Source of the DNA: Pseudomonas sp. GM79
GTDB taxonomy: Bacteria > Pseudomonadota > Gammaproteobacteria > Pseudomonadales > Pseudomonadaceae
Assembly (NCBI RefSeq): GCF_000282495.1
Contig: NZ_AKJE01000087.1
Span: 89,138 to 153,137, forward strand
Direction: 5' to 3'
Length of the DNA: 64,000 nt
The position numbers were made by a program, and so were the translations under genes. How positions within the stretch are numbered: the stretch's first letter is position 1; every line of letters starts with the position of its first letter. Shown one piece after another: positions 17,081 to 26,093 of the stretch. The notes under the pieces were generated by a model that saw only the letters and a program-made list of their open reading frames with translations, did no database searches and had not been told where the DNA came from.

Positions 17081-20000
17081 ATGTCGAAATTTTTTATCGA
17101 CCGTCCGATTTTCGCCTGGGTAATTGCCCTGGTGATTATGCTGGTCGGGGCTCTATCGATTCTCAAACTGCCGATCAACCAATACCCGAGCATTGCGCCT
17201 CCAGCTATTGCGATCTCGGTGACCTACCCGGGCGCGTCTGCACAAACCGTGCAGGACACCGTGGTGCAAGTGATCGAGCAACAGCTCAACGGTATCGATA
17301 ACCTGCGTTATGTCTCCTCGGAAAGTAACTCCGACGGCAACATGACCATTACCGCGACCTTCGAGCAGGGCACTAACTCCGATACCGCGCAGGTTCAGGT
17401 CCAGAACAAGCTGAACCTGGCCACCCCGCTGCTGCCGCAAGAAGTGCAGCAACAGGGCATCCGCGTGACCAAGTCGGTGAAAAACTTCCTGATGGTCATC
17501 GGCGTGGTGTCGCGCGACGGCAGCATGACCAAGGACGACCTGTCCAACTACATCGTGTCGAACATGCAGGACCCGATTTCGCGCACCGCCGGTGTCGGTG
17601 ACTTCCAGGTCTTCGGTGCCCAGTACGCGATGCGGATCTGGCTGGACCCGGCCAAGTTGAACAACTACAACCTGACCCCGGTGGACGTGAAAACCGCCAT
17701 CGCGGCGCAGAACGTCCAGGTCTCGTCCGGTCAACTCGGCGGCCTGCCTGCCCTGCCCGGCCAGCAGCTGAACGCGACGATCATCGGCAAGACCCGTCTG
17801 CAGACCGCCGAGCAGTTCAAGGCGATTCTGTTGAAGGTCAACAAGGACGGCTCGCAAGTGCGTGTCGGCGACGTTGCGGAAGTCGGTCTGGGTGGCGAAA
17901 ACTACTCGATCAGCGCCCAGTTCAACGGCGCCCCGGCCTCCGGCCTGGCGGTGAAACTGGCCAACGGCGCCAACGCCCTCGACACCGCAAAAGCCCTGCG
18001 CAATACCATCGACACCCTCAAGCCTTTCTTCCCGGAAGGGATGGAAGTGGTGTTCCCGTACGACACCACCCCGGTGGTGACCGAGTCGATCAAGGGCGTG
18101 GTTGAAACCCTGGTCGAAGCGATCGTGCTGGTGTTCCTGGTGATGTTCCTGTTCCTGCAAAACTTCCGCGCCACCGTCATCACCACGATGACCGTGCCAG
18201 TGGTATTGCTGGGTACGTTCGGGATCCTCGCGGCGTTCGGCTTCAGCATCAACACCCTGACCATGTTCGGCATGGTATTGGCCATCGGCTTGCTGGTGGA
18301 CGATGCCATCGTCGTGGTGGAAAACGTTGAACGGGTCATGAGCGAAGAAGGCCTGTCACCCAAGGAGGCCACGAAGAAATCCATGGGGCAGATCCAGGGT
18401 GCCCTGGTCGGTATCGCCCTGGTGCTGTCGGCGGTACTGCTGCCGATGGCGTTCTTCAGTGGTTCCACCGGTGTGATCTACAAGCAGTTCTCGATCACCA
18501 TCGTTTCGGCCATGGCCTTGTCGGTATTGGTGGCATTGATCTTCACTCCAGCGCTCTGCGCGACCATGCTCAAGGCGATTCCGAAAGGCGAGCACGGTAC
18601 GCCGAAACGCGGCTTCTTCGGCTGGTTCAACCGCAGCTTCGACCGTGGCGTCAAAAGCTACGAGCGCGGCGTGGGCAATATACTTACGCACAAGGCTCCC
18701 TACCTGCTGGCGTACCTGATCATTGTGGTCGGCATGATCTGGCTGTTCACCCGTATTCCAACGGCGTTCCTGCCCGAAGAAGACCAGGGCGTACTGTTTG
18801 CGCAAGTGCAAACCCCGGCCGGTTCCAGCTCCCAGCGCACGCAAGTGGTCGTGGACGAAATGCGCGAATTCCTGCTGCGTCCGAGCTCGGAGGGCGGTGA
18901 AGGCGATGCGGTAGCCTCGGTCTTTACCGTGACCGGCTTCAACTTCGCCGGTCGTGGTCAGAGTTCGGGTATGGCGTTCATCATGCTCAAACCGTGGGAA
19001 GAACGTAACGCCGACAACAGCGTGTTCAAACTCGCGGCCCGTGCCCAACAGCACTTCTTTACGTTCCGCGACGCCATGGTGTTTGCCTTCGCACCACCGG
19101 CGGTACTGGAACTGGGTAACGCCACCGGTTTCGACGTGTTCCTCCAGGACCGCGCCGGTATCGGTCACGAGAAACTGATGGAAGCCCGTAACCAGTTCCT
19201 CGGCATGGCGGCGCAAAGCAAGGTCCTGTCGCAAGTCCGTCCTAACGGCCTGAACGACGAGCCGCAATACCAGCTGGAAATCGACGATGAGAAGGCCAGC
19301 GCCCTGGGCGTGACCCTCACCGACATCAACAACACCCTGTCGATTGCCCTGGGCAGTAGCTATGTGAACGACTTCATCGACCGCGGTCGAGTGAAGAAGG
19401 TTTACATACAAGGCCTGCCTGGCGCTCGCATGAGCCCCGAAGACCTGAAGAAGTGGTACGTGCGCAACAGCGCCGGCACCATGGTTCCGTTCTCGTCGTT
19501 TGCCAAGGGTGAGTGGATCTACGGTTCGCCGAAACTGGCCCGTTACAACGGCGTGGAAGCGATGGAAATCCTCGGTGCCCCGGCGCCAGGCCATTCCACT
19601 GGTGAAGCGATGGCCGAAGTCGAAGCCCTGGCCAAGAAACTGCCGGCCGGTGTCGGTATTTCCTGGACTGGCCTGTCGTACGAGGAACGTCTGTCCGGCT
19701 CGCAAGCGCCCGCGTTGTATGCCTTGTCGCTGCTGATGGTGTTCCTGTGTCTGGCGGCGCTGTATGAAAGCTGGTCGATCCCGATCGCGGTGATGCTGGT
19801 GGTACCGCTGGGGATTATCGGTGCGCTGATGGCAACCAGCATGCGTGGCCTGTCCAACGACGTGTACTTCCAGGTGGGGCTGTTAACCACGATCGGCCTG
19901 GCGGCGAAAAACGCCATTCTGATCGTCGAGTTCGCCAAGGAACTGCATGAGCAAGGACGTAGCTTGCGCGATGCCGCGATCGAAGCCTGCCGGATGCGTC

Positions 20001-20245
20001 TGCGACCGATCATCATGACCTCGCTCGCGTTCGTGCTCGGTGTGGTTCCGCTGGCCATTTCCACGGGCGCAGGTTCGGGTAGCCAGCATGCGATCGGTAC
20101 CGGGGTGATTGGCGGTATGATCACAGCCACTGTGCTGGCGATCTTCTGGGTCCCCTTGTTCTTTGTCACCGTGTCGTCCATGGGCCAGCGCAAAGTCGCC
20201 GACCAAGATGATGACGCCATTGAACCATCTAAAGAGGCTGGCTAA
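17081..20245 (+). CDS. emhB: RND multidrug efflux transporter (TtgB/MexB type)
   Basis: 1054 residues, the HAE1 RND inner-membrane pump. N-terminus MSKFFIDRPIFAWVIALVIM, 12 membrane helices and two large periplasmic loops. TM4 carries the proton-relay pair of aspartates in GLLVDDAIVVVENVER (~res 405), with the partner Lys in TM10 (TTIGLAAKNAILIVEFAKEL). It exports antibiotics, solvents and aromatic hydrocarbons by proton antiport. In P. fluorescens EmhABC exports polycyclic aromatics; TtgABC is the P. putida equivalent. Its stop and the emhC start overlap (TAATG). Confidence 0.95.
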   Translation: MSKFFIDRPIFAWVIALVIMLVGALSILKLPINQYPSIAPPAIAISVTYPGASAQTVQDTVVQVIEQQLNGIDNLRYVSSESNSDGNMTITATFEQGTNSDTAQVQVQNKLNLATPLLPQEVQQQGIRVTKSVKNFLMVIGVVSRDGSMTKDDLSNYIVSNMQDPISRTAGVGDFQVFGAQYAMRIWLDPAKLNNYNLTPVDVKTAIAAQNVQVSSGQLGGLPALPGQQLNATIIGKTRLQTAEQFKAILLKVNKDGSQVRVGDVAEVGLGGENYSISAQFNGAPASGLAVKLANGANALDTAKALRNTIDTLKPFFPEGMEVVFPYDTTPVVTESIKGVVETLVEAIVLVFLVMFLFLQNFRATVITTMTVPVVLLGTFGILAAFGFSINTLTMFGMVLAIGLLVDDAIVVVENVERVMSEEGLSPKEATKKSMGQIQGALVGIALVLSAVLLPMAFFSGSTGVIYKQFSITIVSAMALSVLVALIFTPALCATMLKAIPKGEHGTPKRGFFGWFNRSFDRGVKSYERGVGNILTHKAPYLLAYLIIVVGMIWLFTRIPTAFLPEEDQGVLFAQVQTPAGSSSQRTQVVVDEMREFLLRPSSEGGEGDAVASVFTVTGFNFAGRGQSSGMAFIMLKPWEERNADNSVFKLAARAQQHFFTFRDAMVFAFAPPAVLELGNATGFDVFLQDRAGIGHEKLMEARNQFLGMAAQSKVLSQVRPNGLNDEPQYQLEIDDEKASALGVTLTDINNTLSIALGSSYVNDFIDRGRVKKVYIQGLPGARMSPEDLKKWYVRNSAGTMVPFSSFAKGEWIYGSPKLARYNGVEAMEILGAPAPGHSTGEAMAEVEALAKKLPAGVGISWTGLSYEERLSGSQAPALYALSLLMVFLCLAALYESWSIPIAVMLVVPLGIIGALMATSMRGLSNDVYFQVGLLTTIGLAAKNAILIVEFAKELHEQGRSLRDAAIEACRMRLRPIIMTSLAFVLGVVPLAISTGAGSGSQHAIGTGVIGGMITATVLAIFWVPLFFVTVSSMGQRKVADQDDDAIEPSKEAG

Positions 20246-21705
20246 TGAGCAAGTCGCTACTCTCCATCGCAGTCGCCGCCTTCGTGCTGAGCGGCTGCTC
20301 GCTGATACCCGATTATCAGCAGCCTGAAGCACCGGTGGCGGGCCAATACCCGCAAGGCCCGGCGTATTCGCCGGCCCAGGCGCCCAACCAGGCCGCCGCT
20401 GAACAAGGCTGGAAGCAGTTTTTCCACGACCCGGCGCTGCAACAGCTGATTCAGACCGCGCTGGAGAACAACCGTGACCTGCGCGTCGCGGCGCTGAACA
20501 TCGACGCTTATGCGGCTCAATACCGCATTCAGCGTGCCGATCTGTTCCCGGCGGTTTCGGCCACCGGCAGCGGCAGCCGTCAGCGAGTCCCGGCACGGGC
20601 CTCGCAAACCGGTGAAGCAGCCATCTCCAGTTCTTACTCGGCCACCGTCGGCATCAGCGCTTATGAACTTGACCTGTTCGGTCGGGTTCGCAGCCTGAGC
20701 GAAGAAGCCCTGCAGAAATACTTCGCCACTGAAGAAGCACGCCGCAGCACGCAGATCAGCCTGGTGGCCAGTGTGGCCAATGCCTATCTGACCTGGCAGG
20801 CTGATAAAGAGCTGCTGAAACTGACCCAGGAAACCCTCGGCGCCTTCGAGGAGAGCTACAAGCTCACCTCGCGCAGCAACGAAGTGGGTGTCGCCTCGGC
20901 GCTGGATCTGGCCCAGTCGCGTACCTCGGTGGAAAACGCCCGTGTGCAACTGGCCAAATACACCCGTCAGGTCGCCCAGGATGAAAACAGCCTGGTGCTG
21001 CTGCTCGGCACCGGTATCCCGGCCAATCTGCAAGCGGCCAAGCCACTGTCGGACGACGTGCTGAGCGAAGTTCCGGCCGGCCTGCCGTCGGACTTGCTGC
21101 AACGTCGTCCGGACATCCTTCAGGCCGAGTACAACCTCAAGGCTGCCAACGCCAACATCGGCGCGGCACGGGCTGCGTTCTTCCCGAGCATCAGCCTGAC
21201 CGCCAATGCCGGCTCCCTGAGCCCGGATCTGTCCGGTCTGTTCAAGGGCGGTTCGGGCACCTGGTTGTTCCAGCCACAGATCAACTTGCCGATCTTCAAC
21301 GCCGGCAGCCTGCGCGCCAGCCTGGATTACTCCAAGATCCAGAAAGACATCGGCGTGGCGAACTACGAGAAGTCCATTCAAACGGCCTTCCAGGAAGTCG
21401 CCGATGGCCTGGCTGCACGCCAGACCTACACCGAGCAGTTGCAGGCTCAGCGTGATTTCGTCAGCGCCAACCAGGACTACTACCGTCTGGCCGAGCGTCG
21501 CTACCGCATCGGTGTCGACAGCAACCTGACCTTCCTCGACGCCCAGCGCCAGTTGTTCAGCGCCCAACAAGCGCTGATCACCGACCGTCTGGCGCAGCTG
21601 ACCAGCGCGGTCAATCTGTACAAGGCATTGGGTGGTGGCTGGAATGAACAGACGGCGAAGAACGAGCCGTTGAAAGAAGAAGCGCCGAAGATGAAGTTGT
21701 TCTGA
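20245..21705 (+). CDS. emhC: RND efflux outer-membrane channel (TtgC/OprM type)
   Basis: 486 residues, a TolC-like outer-membrane factor. Lipoprotein signal ending VLSGC then SLIPDYQQPEAPV (OprM-like N-terminus). Two OEP repeats span ~60-260 and ~275-465, with IDAYAAQYRIQRADLFPAV, DLPSDLLQRRPDIL-type (LPSDLLQRRPDILQAEYNL) and NLPIFNAGSLRASLDYSK, all standard. Third gene of emhABC, followed by a terminator after ~15 bases. Confidence 0.94.
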   Translation: MSKSLLSIAVAAFVLSGCSLIPDYQQPEAPVAGQYPQGPAYSPAQAPNQAAAEQGWKQFFHDPALQQLIQTALENNRDLRVAALNIDAYAAQYRIQRADLFPAVSATGSGSRQRVPARASQTGEAAISSSYSATVGISAYELDLFGRVRSLSEEALQKYFATEEARRSTQISLVASVANAYLTWQADKELLKLTQETLGAFEESYKLTSRSNEVGVASALDLAQSRTSVENARVQLAKYTRQVAQDENSLVLLLGTGIPANLQAAKPLSDDVLSEVPAGLPSDLLQRRPDILQAEYNLKAANANIGAARAAFFPSISLTANAGSLSPDLSGLFKGGSGTWLFQPQINLPIFNAGSLRASLDYSKIQKDIGVANYEKSIQTAFQEVADGLAARQTYTEQLQAQRDFVSANQDYYRLAERRYRIGVDSNLTFLDAQRQLFSAQQALITDRLAQLTSAVNLYKALGGGWNEQTAKNEPLKEEAPKMKLF

Positions 21706-21719
21706 TAGCGCGGTAAAAA

Positions 21720-21750
21720 CAAAAAGCCCACCGATTGGTGGGCTTTTTGT
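21720..21750 (+). terminator. Rho-independent terminator after emhC
   Basis: AAAAAGCCCACC and GGTGGGCTTTTT form a perfect 12-bp stem with a GATT loop, 15 bases after the emhC stop. Confidence 0.92.
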
Positions 21751-21767
21751 TGGCGGCGCGAAAGCCA

Positions 21768-21850
21768 GATCAAAAGATCGCAGCCTTCGGCAGCTCCTAC
21801 GCAGGTGCGCGATTTCATGTAGTACCGCTGAAGACTGCGATCTTTTGATC
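21768..21850. repeat. REPIN, family B, one arm degenerate
   Basis: GATCGCAGCCTTCGGCAGCT is intact in the left arm; the right arm (gtagtaccgctgaagactgcgatc) carries several changes. Confidence 0.85.
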
Positions 21851-21857
21851 TTTTGCC

Positions 21858-21872
21858 GTTCGATAATCGCCC
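21858..21872. promoter_or_regulatory. PcaR-box-like half-site upstream of the OprD porin gene
   Basis: GTTCGATAATCGCCC differs by one base from the PcaR target I recall at the P. putida pcaI promoter (GTTCGATAATCGCAC). It contains the same CGATAATCG core as the pca sites in this window, but without a well-matched partner 10 bp away. It lies ~215 bases before the porin start. The rest of this 380-base gap holds the emhC terminator, a REPIN and no visible gene. Confidence 0.5.
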
Positions 21873-22085
21873 AAAACCCGCCCTCGCCGATTGAACCGTT
21901 TAGTCCCTTTCCCTCACCATCTGTCGCACAAAACCAATAACAACAGGTTCGACATCATGTCCCCGCGCCCTGCCCTGTCCGGCTGACTTCGCCCCCGCTT
22001 TTCTGAATTCGAAATCTTATGTCTGCAACCCAAACGTTGCGGCACCACCCTGTTTCACCTCCAAGAATTAGAGAGACCCGAGCCC

Positions 22086-23342
22086 ATGACGCCTTCCACG
22101 CAGTATTTCTTTCCCAGCCTGATCGCCATCGCACTGGCCGGTGCGGCCCTGCCCGCCATGGCCGAGGAAGCCGGTTTTGTCGAAGGCGCCAAGGTCAACC
22201 TGAACCTGCGCAATTTCTACATCAACCGTAACTTCACCAACCCGACCAAAAGCCAGGGCAAGGCTGAAGAGTGGACGCAAAGTTTCATCCTCGACGCCAA
22301 GTCCGGGTTCACCCAGGGCACCGTCGGGTTTGGCATGGACGTGCTGGGCTTGTACTCGGTCAAGCTCGACGGCGGCAAAGGCACCGGCGGTACGCAGTTG
22401 TTGCCGCTGGATCAAGATGGTCGTCCGGCAGACAATTTCGGTCGAACCAACGTGGCGTTCAAGGCCAAGCTGTCCCAGACCGAAGTGAAGGTCGGCGAGT
22501 GGATGCCGGTGCTGCCGATCCTGCGTTCGGACGACGGTCGCTCGCTGCCGCAAACCTTCCGTGGCGGCCAGATCACCTCGAAGGAAATCGACGGCCTGAC
22601 GCTCTACGGCGGCCAGTTCCGCGCCAACAGCCCGCGCGATGACAGCAGCATGAATGACATGTCGATGACCGGCAAAGCGGCGTTCACCTCAGACCGCTTC
22701 AACTTTCAGGGCGGTGAATATGCCTTCAACGGCAAGCGCACCCAGATCGGCCTGTGGAACGCTGAACTCAAGGACATCTACAACCAGCAATACGTCAACC
22801 TGATCCACACCCAACCACTGGGCGACTGGACGCTGGGCGCCAATCTGGGGTTCTTCTACGGCAAGGATGACGGCAGCGCCCGGGCCGGCGAGCTGGACAA
22901 CAAAACCTGGTCGGGCCTGTTCTCGGCCAAATATGGCGGCAACACCTTCTATGTCGGCCTGCAAAAACTCACCGGTGACAGTGCCTGGATGCGGGTCAAC
23001 GGCACCAGCGGCGGCACCTTGGCCAACGACAGCTACAACGCCAGCTATGACAATGCGAAGGAAAGATCCTGGCAATTGCGCCACGACTACAACTTCGCCG
23101 CCCTTGGCGTGCCAGGCCTGACCCTGATGAACCGCTACATCAGCGGCGACAACGTACACACTGCAACCACCAGCGACGGCAAGGAATGGGGCCGTGAAAG
23201 CGAACTGGGCTACACCGTGCAGAGCGGTACGCTCAAAGACCTCAACGTCAAATGGCGCAACTCGACCATCCGCCGCGACTTCAGCAACAATGAGTTCGAC
23301 GAGAACCGGTTGATCGTCAGCTATCCGATCAGCCTGCTGTAA
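22086..23342 (+). CDS. OprD-family outer-membrane porin
   Basis: 418 residues. Signal peptide (SLIAIALAGAALPAMA) then GFVEGAKVNLNLRNFYINRN, the standard OprD opening. The AEEWTQSFILDAKSGFTQGTV segment and the closing LNVKWRNSTIRRDF ... DENRLIVSYPISLL are typical of this 18-strand barrel family. Members take up small carboxylates and basic amino acids. It is convergent with pcaC at the end of the protocatechuate cluster and has a PcaR-like half-site upstream, so an aromatic acid such as 4-hydroxybenzoate, protocatechuate or vanillate is plausible (OpdK-like). The substrate is inferred from context only. Confidence 0.9.
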   Translation: MTPSTQYFFPSLIAIALAGAALPAMAEEAGFVEGAKVNLNLRNFYINRNFTNPTKSQGKAEEWTQSFILDAKSGFTQGTVGFGMDVLGLYSVKLDGGKGTGGTQLLPLDQDGRPADNFGRTNVAFKAKLSQTEVKVGEWMPVLPILRSDDGRSLPQTFRGGQITSKEIDGLTLYGGQFRANSPRDDSSMNDMSMTGKAAFTSDRFNFQGGEYAFNGKRTQIGLWNAELKDIYNQQYVNLIHTQPLGDWTLGANLGFFYGKDDGSARAGELDNKTWSGLFSAKYGGNTFYVGLQKLTGDSAWMRVNGTSGGTLANDSYNASYDNAKERSWQLRHDYNFAALGVPGLTLMNRYISGDNVHTATTSDGKEWGRESELGYTVQSGTLKDLNVKWRNSTIRRDFSNNEFDENRLIVSYPISLL

Positions 23343-23355
23343 ACACAGACCAAAT

Positions 23356-23444
23356 GTGGGAGCGGGCTTGCTCGCGAAAGCGGTGCATCAGCTTGCATCA
23401 ATGCTGAATGTTAAACCGCTTTCGCGAGCAAGCCCGCTCCCACA
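23356..23444. repeat. REPIN, family A
   Basis: Inverted pair of family-A cores in the convergent gap between the porin and pcaC. Confidence 0.93.
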
Positions 23445-23460
23445 GGTGGGTGGTGGACAG

Positions 23461-23853
23461 TTACTCCCGCGATTCAACCCCCAACTCATCCCACACCGAT
23501 TCAGCCAGGTGGAACGTCGCGTTGGCCGCCGGGATGCCGCAGTAGATCGCACTCTGCATGATCACTTCCTTGATCTCGCCGCGGGTCACGCCGTTGTTGG
23601 CGGCGGCGCGCAGGTGCAGTTTGAGTTCTTCGTTGCGGTTCATGCCGATCAGCATCGCGATGGTGATCAGGCTACGGGTGTGGCGCGGCAGGCCCGGGCG
23701 GGTCCAGATGTCGCCCCAGGCGTGGCGGGTGATCATCTCCTGGAACTCCGAGTTGAACTCGGTCAGCGCATTCAGGCTGCGGTCGACATGGGCGTCGCCC
23801 AGTACTGCGCGGCGAACGTTCAGGCCCTCGTCGTAACGTTGTTTCTCGTCCAC
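23461..23853 (-). CDS. pcaC: 4-carboxymuconolactone decarboxylase
   Basis: 130 residues from a GTG at 23853, with GAGGGG ahead of it, starting VDEKQRYDEGLNVRRAVLGD. This is the usual PcaC length and opening. The AhpD-like helical fold includes HAWGDIWTRPGLPRHTRSLI and GVTRGEIKEVIMQSAIYCGIPAA. It decarboxylates 4-carboxymuconolactone to 3-oxoadipate enol-lactone. The frame is open upstream inside pcaD, but that is not used. Last gene of the pcaTBDC transcript; 10 bases after pcaD. Confidence 0.94.
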   Translation of the reverse strand: MDEKQRYDEGLNVRRAVLGDAHVDRSLNALTEFNSEFQEMITRHAWGDIWTRPGLPRHTRSLITIAMLIGMNRNEELKLHLRAAANNGVTRGEIKEVIMQSAIYCGIPAANATFHLAESVWDELGVESRE

Positions 23854-23863
23854 AACAATCCCC

Positions 23864-24670
23864 TCAATGAGCTGACAAAAACGCCAGTACTCGGTCGCTG
23901 AATGCAGCGCCGGCCTGGACGTTGGACAGGTGCGCGGCGTAGAACTCGGCGTACTCGGCACCTTGCACATGTTCCTGAATGAAATGCCCGCCGGACGGTG
24001 GCGTAACAGCATCTTCAGTGCCGGCGATCACCAGCAGCGGCACCTTGATCGACGACAACTGATCGCGGAAATCGGCATCACGTACCGCCGCGCAATTGGC
24101 CGCGTAACCTTCAGGCGAAGTCGCCGCGAGCATGTCGGTAATCCGCTTGACCGCTGCCGGATTGGCCTCGGCAAAATCCGCAGTGAACCAGCGCGCAATC
24201 GACGCATCACGCAGGGCAACCATCGCCGCCGAGCCGTCACGCAGCACGGTTTCGATCCGTGGATTCCACACCGATGGGTCGCCGATTTTCGCCGCGGTGT
24301 TGCACACGATCAGTTTGTTCAAACGCTGACCGGCATTGATCCCCAGCCATTGACCGATCAACCCGCCCATGGACAGCCCACAGAAATGCACGCGTTCGAT
24401 GTGCAGCGCATCCAGCAGCGCCAGCACGTCGCGGCCCAGTTGCTCGATGCTGTACGGCCCCGGCGTCACCAACGATTGGCCGTGACCACGGGTATCGAAA
24501 CGCAGCACGCGAAAATGCTCGGTGAATGCAGGGATTTGCGCGTCCCACATGTGCAGGTCGGTGCCCAGTGAGTTGGACAGCACCAGCACCGGCGCATCCG
24601 CCGGTCCATCGAGTTGCGGCCCTTGAATTTGGTAATGCAGTTCGCCCTCGGCGAGTTGTACGAATGCCAC
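23864..24670 (-). CDS. pcaD: 3-oxoadipate enol-lactonase
   Basis: 268 residues from a GTG at 24670, chosen because AAGGAG lies 6 bases upstream, giving VAFVQLAEGELHYQ. Alpha/beta hydrolase with the nucleophile elbow CGLSMGG (Ser100), oxyanion segment LSNSLGTDLHMWD, the acid in AGTEDAVTPP and the histidine in AAHLSNVQ. It hydrolyses 3-oxoadipate enol-lactone to 3-oxoadipate (beta-ketoadipate) in the cytoplasm. It sits 11 bases after pcaB. Confidence 0.93.
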   Translation of the reverse strand: MAFVQLAEGELHYQIQGPQLDGPADAPVLVLSNSLGTDLHMWDAQIPAFTEHFRVLRFDTRGHGQSLVTPGPYSIEQLGRDVLALLDALHIERVHFCGLSMGGLIGQWLGINAGQRLNKLIVCNTAAKIGDPSVWNPRIETVLRDGSAAMVALRDASIARWFTADFAEANPAAVKRITDMLAATSPEGYAANCAAVRDADFRDQLSSIKVPLLVIAGTEDAVTPPSGGHFIQEHVQGAEYAEFYAAHLSNVQAGAAFSDRVLAFLSAH

Positions 24671-24681
24671 GGCAGTCTCCT

Positions 24682-26046
24682 TCAAGCTATCAACGCAAAA
24701 TGTTCAGCCACCGCTCGCTCGACCCAGGTATGGGCCTGACCGAGGTAATGGGCGGGGTCCAGCAGACGATCGAGTTCAGCGTCCGACAGCTCGGCAGTCA
24801 CCTGCGGCTCGTCACCGAGCACCGCGCGCAGATGACGTTGCTCGGCCACTGCGCGCTTGCAGCACTGCTCCAACAGATGGTGCGCAGTGTCGCGACCGAC
24901 CCGTTGTGCCAGCACGATGCTCACGGCTTCGGCCAGCACCAGGCCCTGGGTCAAGTCGAGGTTGCGTGTCATGCGGTCGGCATCCACTTCCAGTCCGTCG
25001 GCCACCAACAGCGCTTGCTGCAAGCTGCCTGACACCAAACAGCAAATCTCTGGCAGGGTTTCCCATTCGGCATGCCACAAGCCCAGGCTGCGTTCGTGCT
25101 CCTGCGGCATCGCGCTGAACAAGGTCGAGAGCAAGCCCGGCACCCGCGTCGCCGCACCGATCAGCACCGCTGCGCCCACCGGGTTGCGTTTGTGCGGCAT
25201 GGTCGAAGAACCGCCCTTGCCCGGCGCCGACGGTTCAAACACTTCGCCGGCCTCGGTCTGCATCAACAGGCTGATGTCGCGACCGAGTTTGCCGAGGCTG
25301 CCGGCGATCAGTCCGAGCACCGCGCCAAACTCCACCAGACGATCGCGTTGGGTGTGCCAGGGTTGTTCCGGCAAGGTCAGTTGCAGTTCTGCGGCCAAGG
25401 CTTCGGCAATCGGCATCGCCTGCTCGCCAAGGGCCGCGAGGGTGCCGGAGGCACCACCGAATTGCAGCACCAACAGGCGCGGTTTGAGTTCCAGCAGACG
25501 CTGACGGCTACGCGTCACCGCCCCCAGCCAACCGGCGATTTTCATGCCGAGGGTGACCGGTGTCGCATGCTGCAGCCAAGTGCGTCCGGCCATTGGCGTG
25601 GCGACGTAACGCCGGGCCTGGGTCGCGAGGGTTTCCCCCAGTTGCGCCAGATCAGCTTCGATCAATTCCAGCGCGCGGCGCAGTTGCAACACCAGGCCGG
25701 TGTCCATTACATCCTGGCTGGTCGCGCCCAAATGCACGTAACGCTCGGCTTCGGCATCGTTCTTGGCGATCTGCTTGCCCAACGCCTTGACCAGTGGAAT
25801 CGCCGAATTCCCCGCCGTGGCAATGGCCTCACCCAGCGCGGCGAAGTCGTAATGCTCGGCCCGACATGCCGCTTCGATAGACGCGACAGCCGTCTGCGGA
25901 ATCAGCCCAACCCGCGCCTCGGCCCGGGCCAGTGCTGCTTCGAAATCAAGCATGGCCTGAACCCGGCCCTGATCGCAGAACACCTCACGCATGTCGCGTG
26001 CCGTGAAGTAGGCATCGAACAATTGATTGCCCGGTCGCTGGTTCAT
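24682..26046 (-). CDS. pcaB: 3-carboxy-cis,cis-muconate cycloisomerase
   Basis: 454 residues of the fumarase/aspartase superfamily. The superfamily signature GGSSTMPHKRNPVGA lies at about 280. The LGATSQDVMDTGLVLQLR block (~108-125) and WLQHATPVTLG (~160) carry active-site residues. It lactonises 3-carboxymuconate, the product of protocatechuate 3,4-dioxygenase. It could be mistaken for adenylosuccinate lyase, but position between pcaT and pcaD settles it. Confidence 0.95.
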   Translation of the reverse strand: MNQRPGNQLFDAYFTARDMREVFCDQGRVQAMLDFEAALARAEARVGLIPQTAVASIEAACRAEHYDFAALGEAIATAGNSAIPLVKALGKQIAKNDAEAERYVHLGATSQDVMDTGLVLQLRRALELIEADLAQLGETLATQARRYVATPMAGRTWLQHATPVTLGMKIAGWLGAVTRSRQRLLELKPRLLVLQFGGASGTLAALGEQAMPIAEALAAELQLTLPEQPWHTQRDRLVEFGAVLGLIAGSLGKLGRDISLLMQTEAGEVFEPSAPGKGGSSTMPHKRNPVGAAVLIGAATRVPGLLSTLFSAMPQEHERSLGLWHAEWETLPEICCLVSGSLQQALLVADGLEVDADRMTRNLDLTQGLVLAEAVSIVLAQRVGRDTAHHLLEQCCKRAVAEQRHLRAVLGDEPQVTAELSDAELDRLLDPAHYLGQAHTWVERAVAEHFALIA

Positions 26047-26093
26047 AAACAGTCCTTGCAGGCGTGGGGCCGGTCAGGGCCCCCGCGTAAAGA

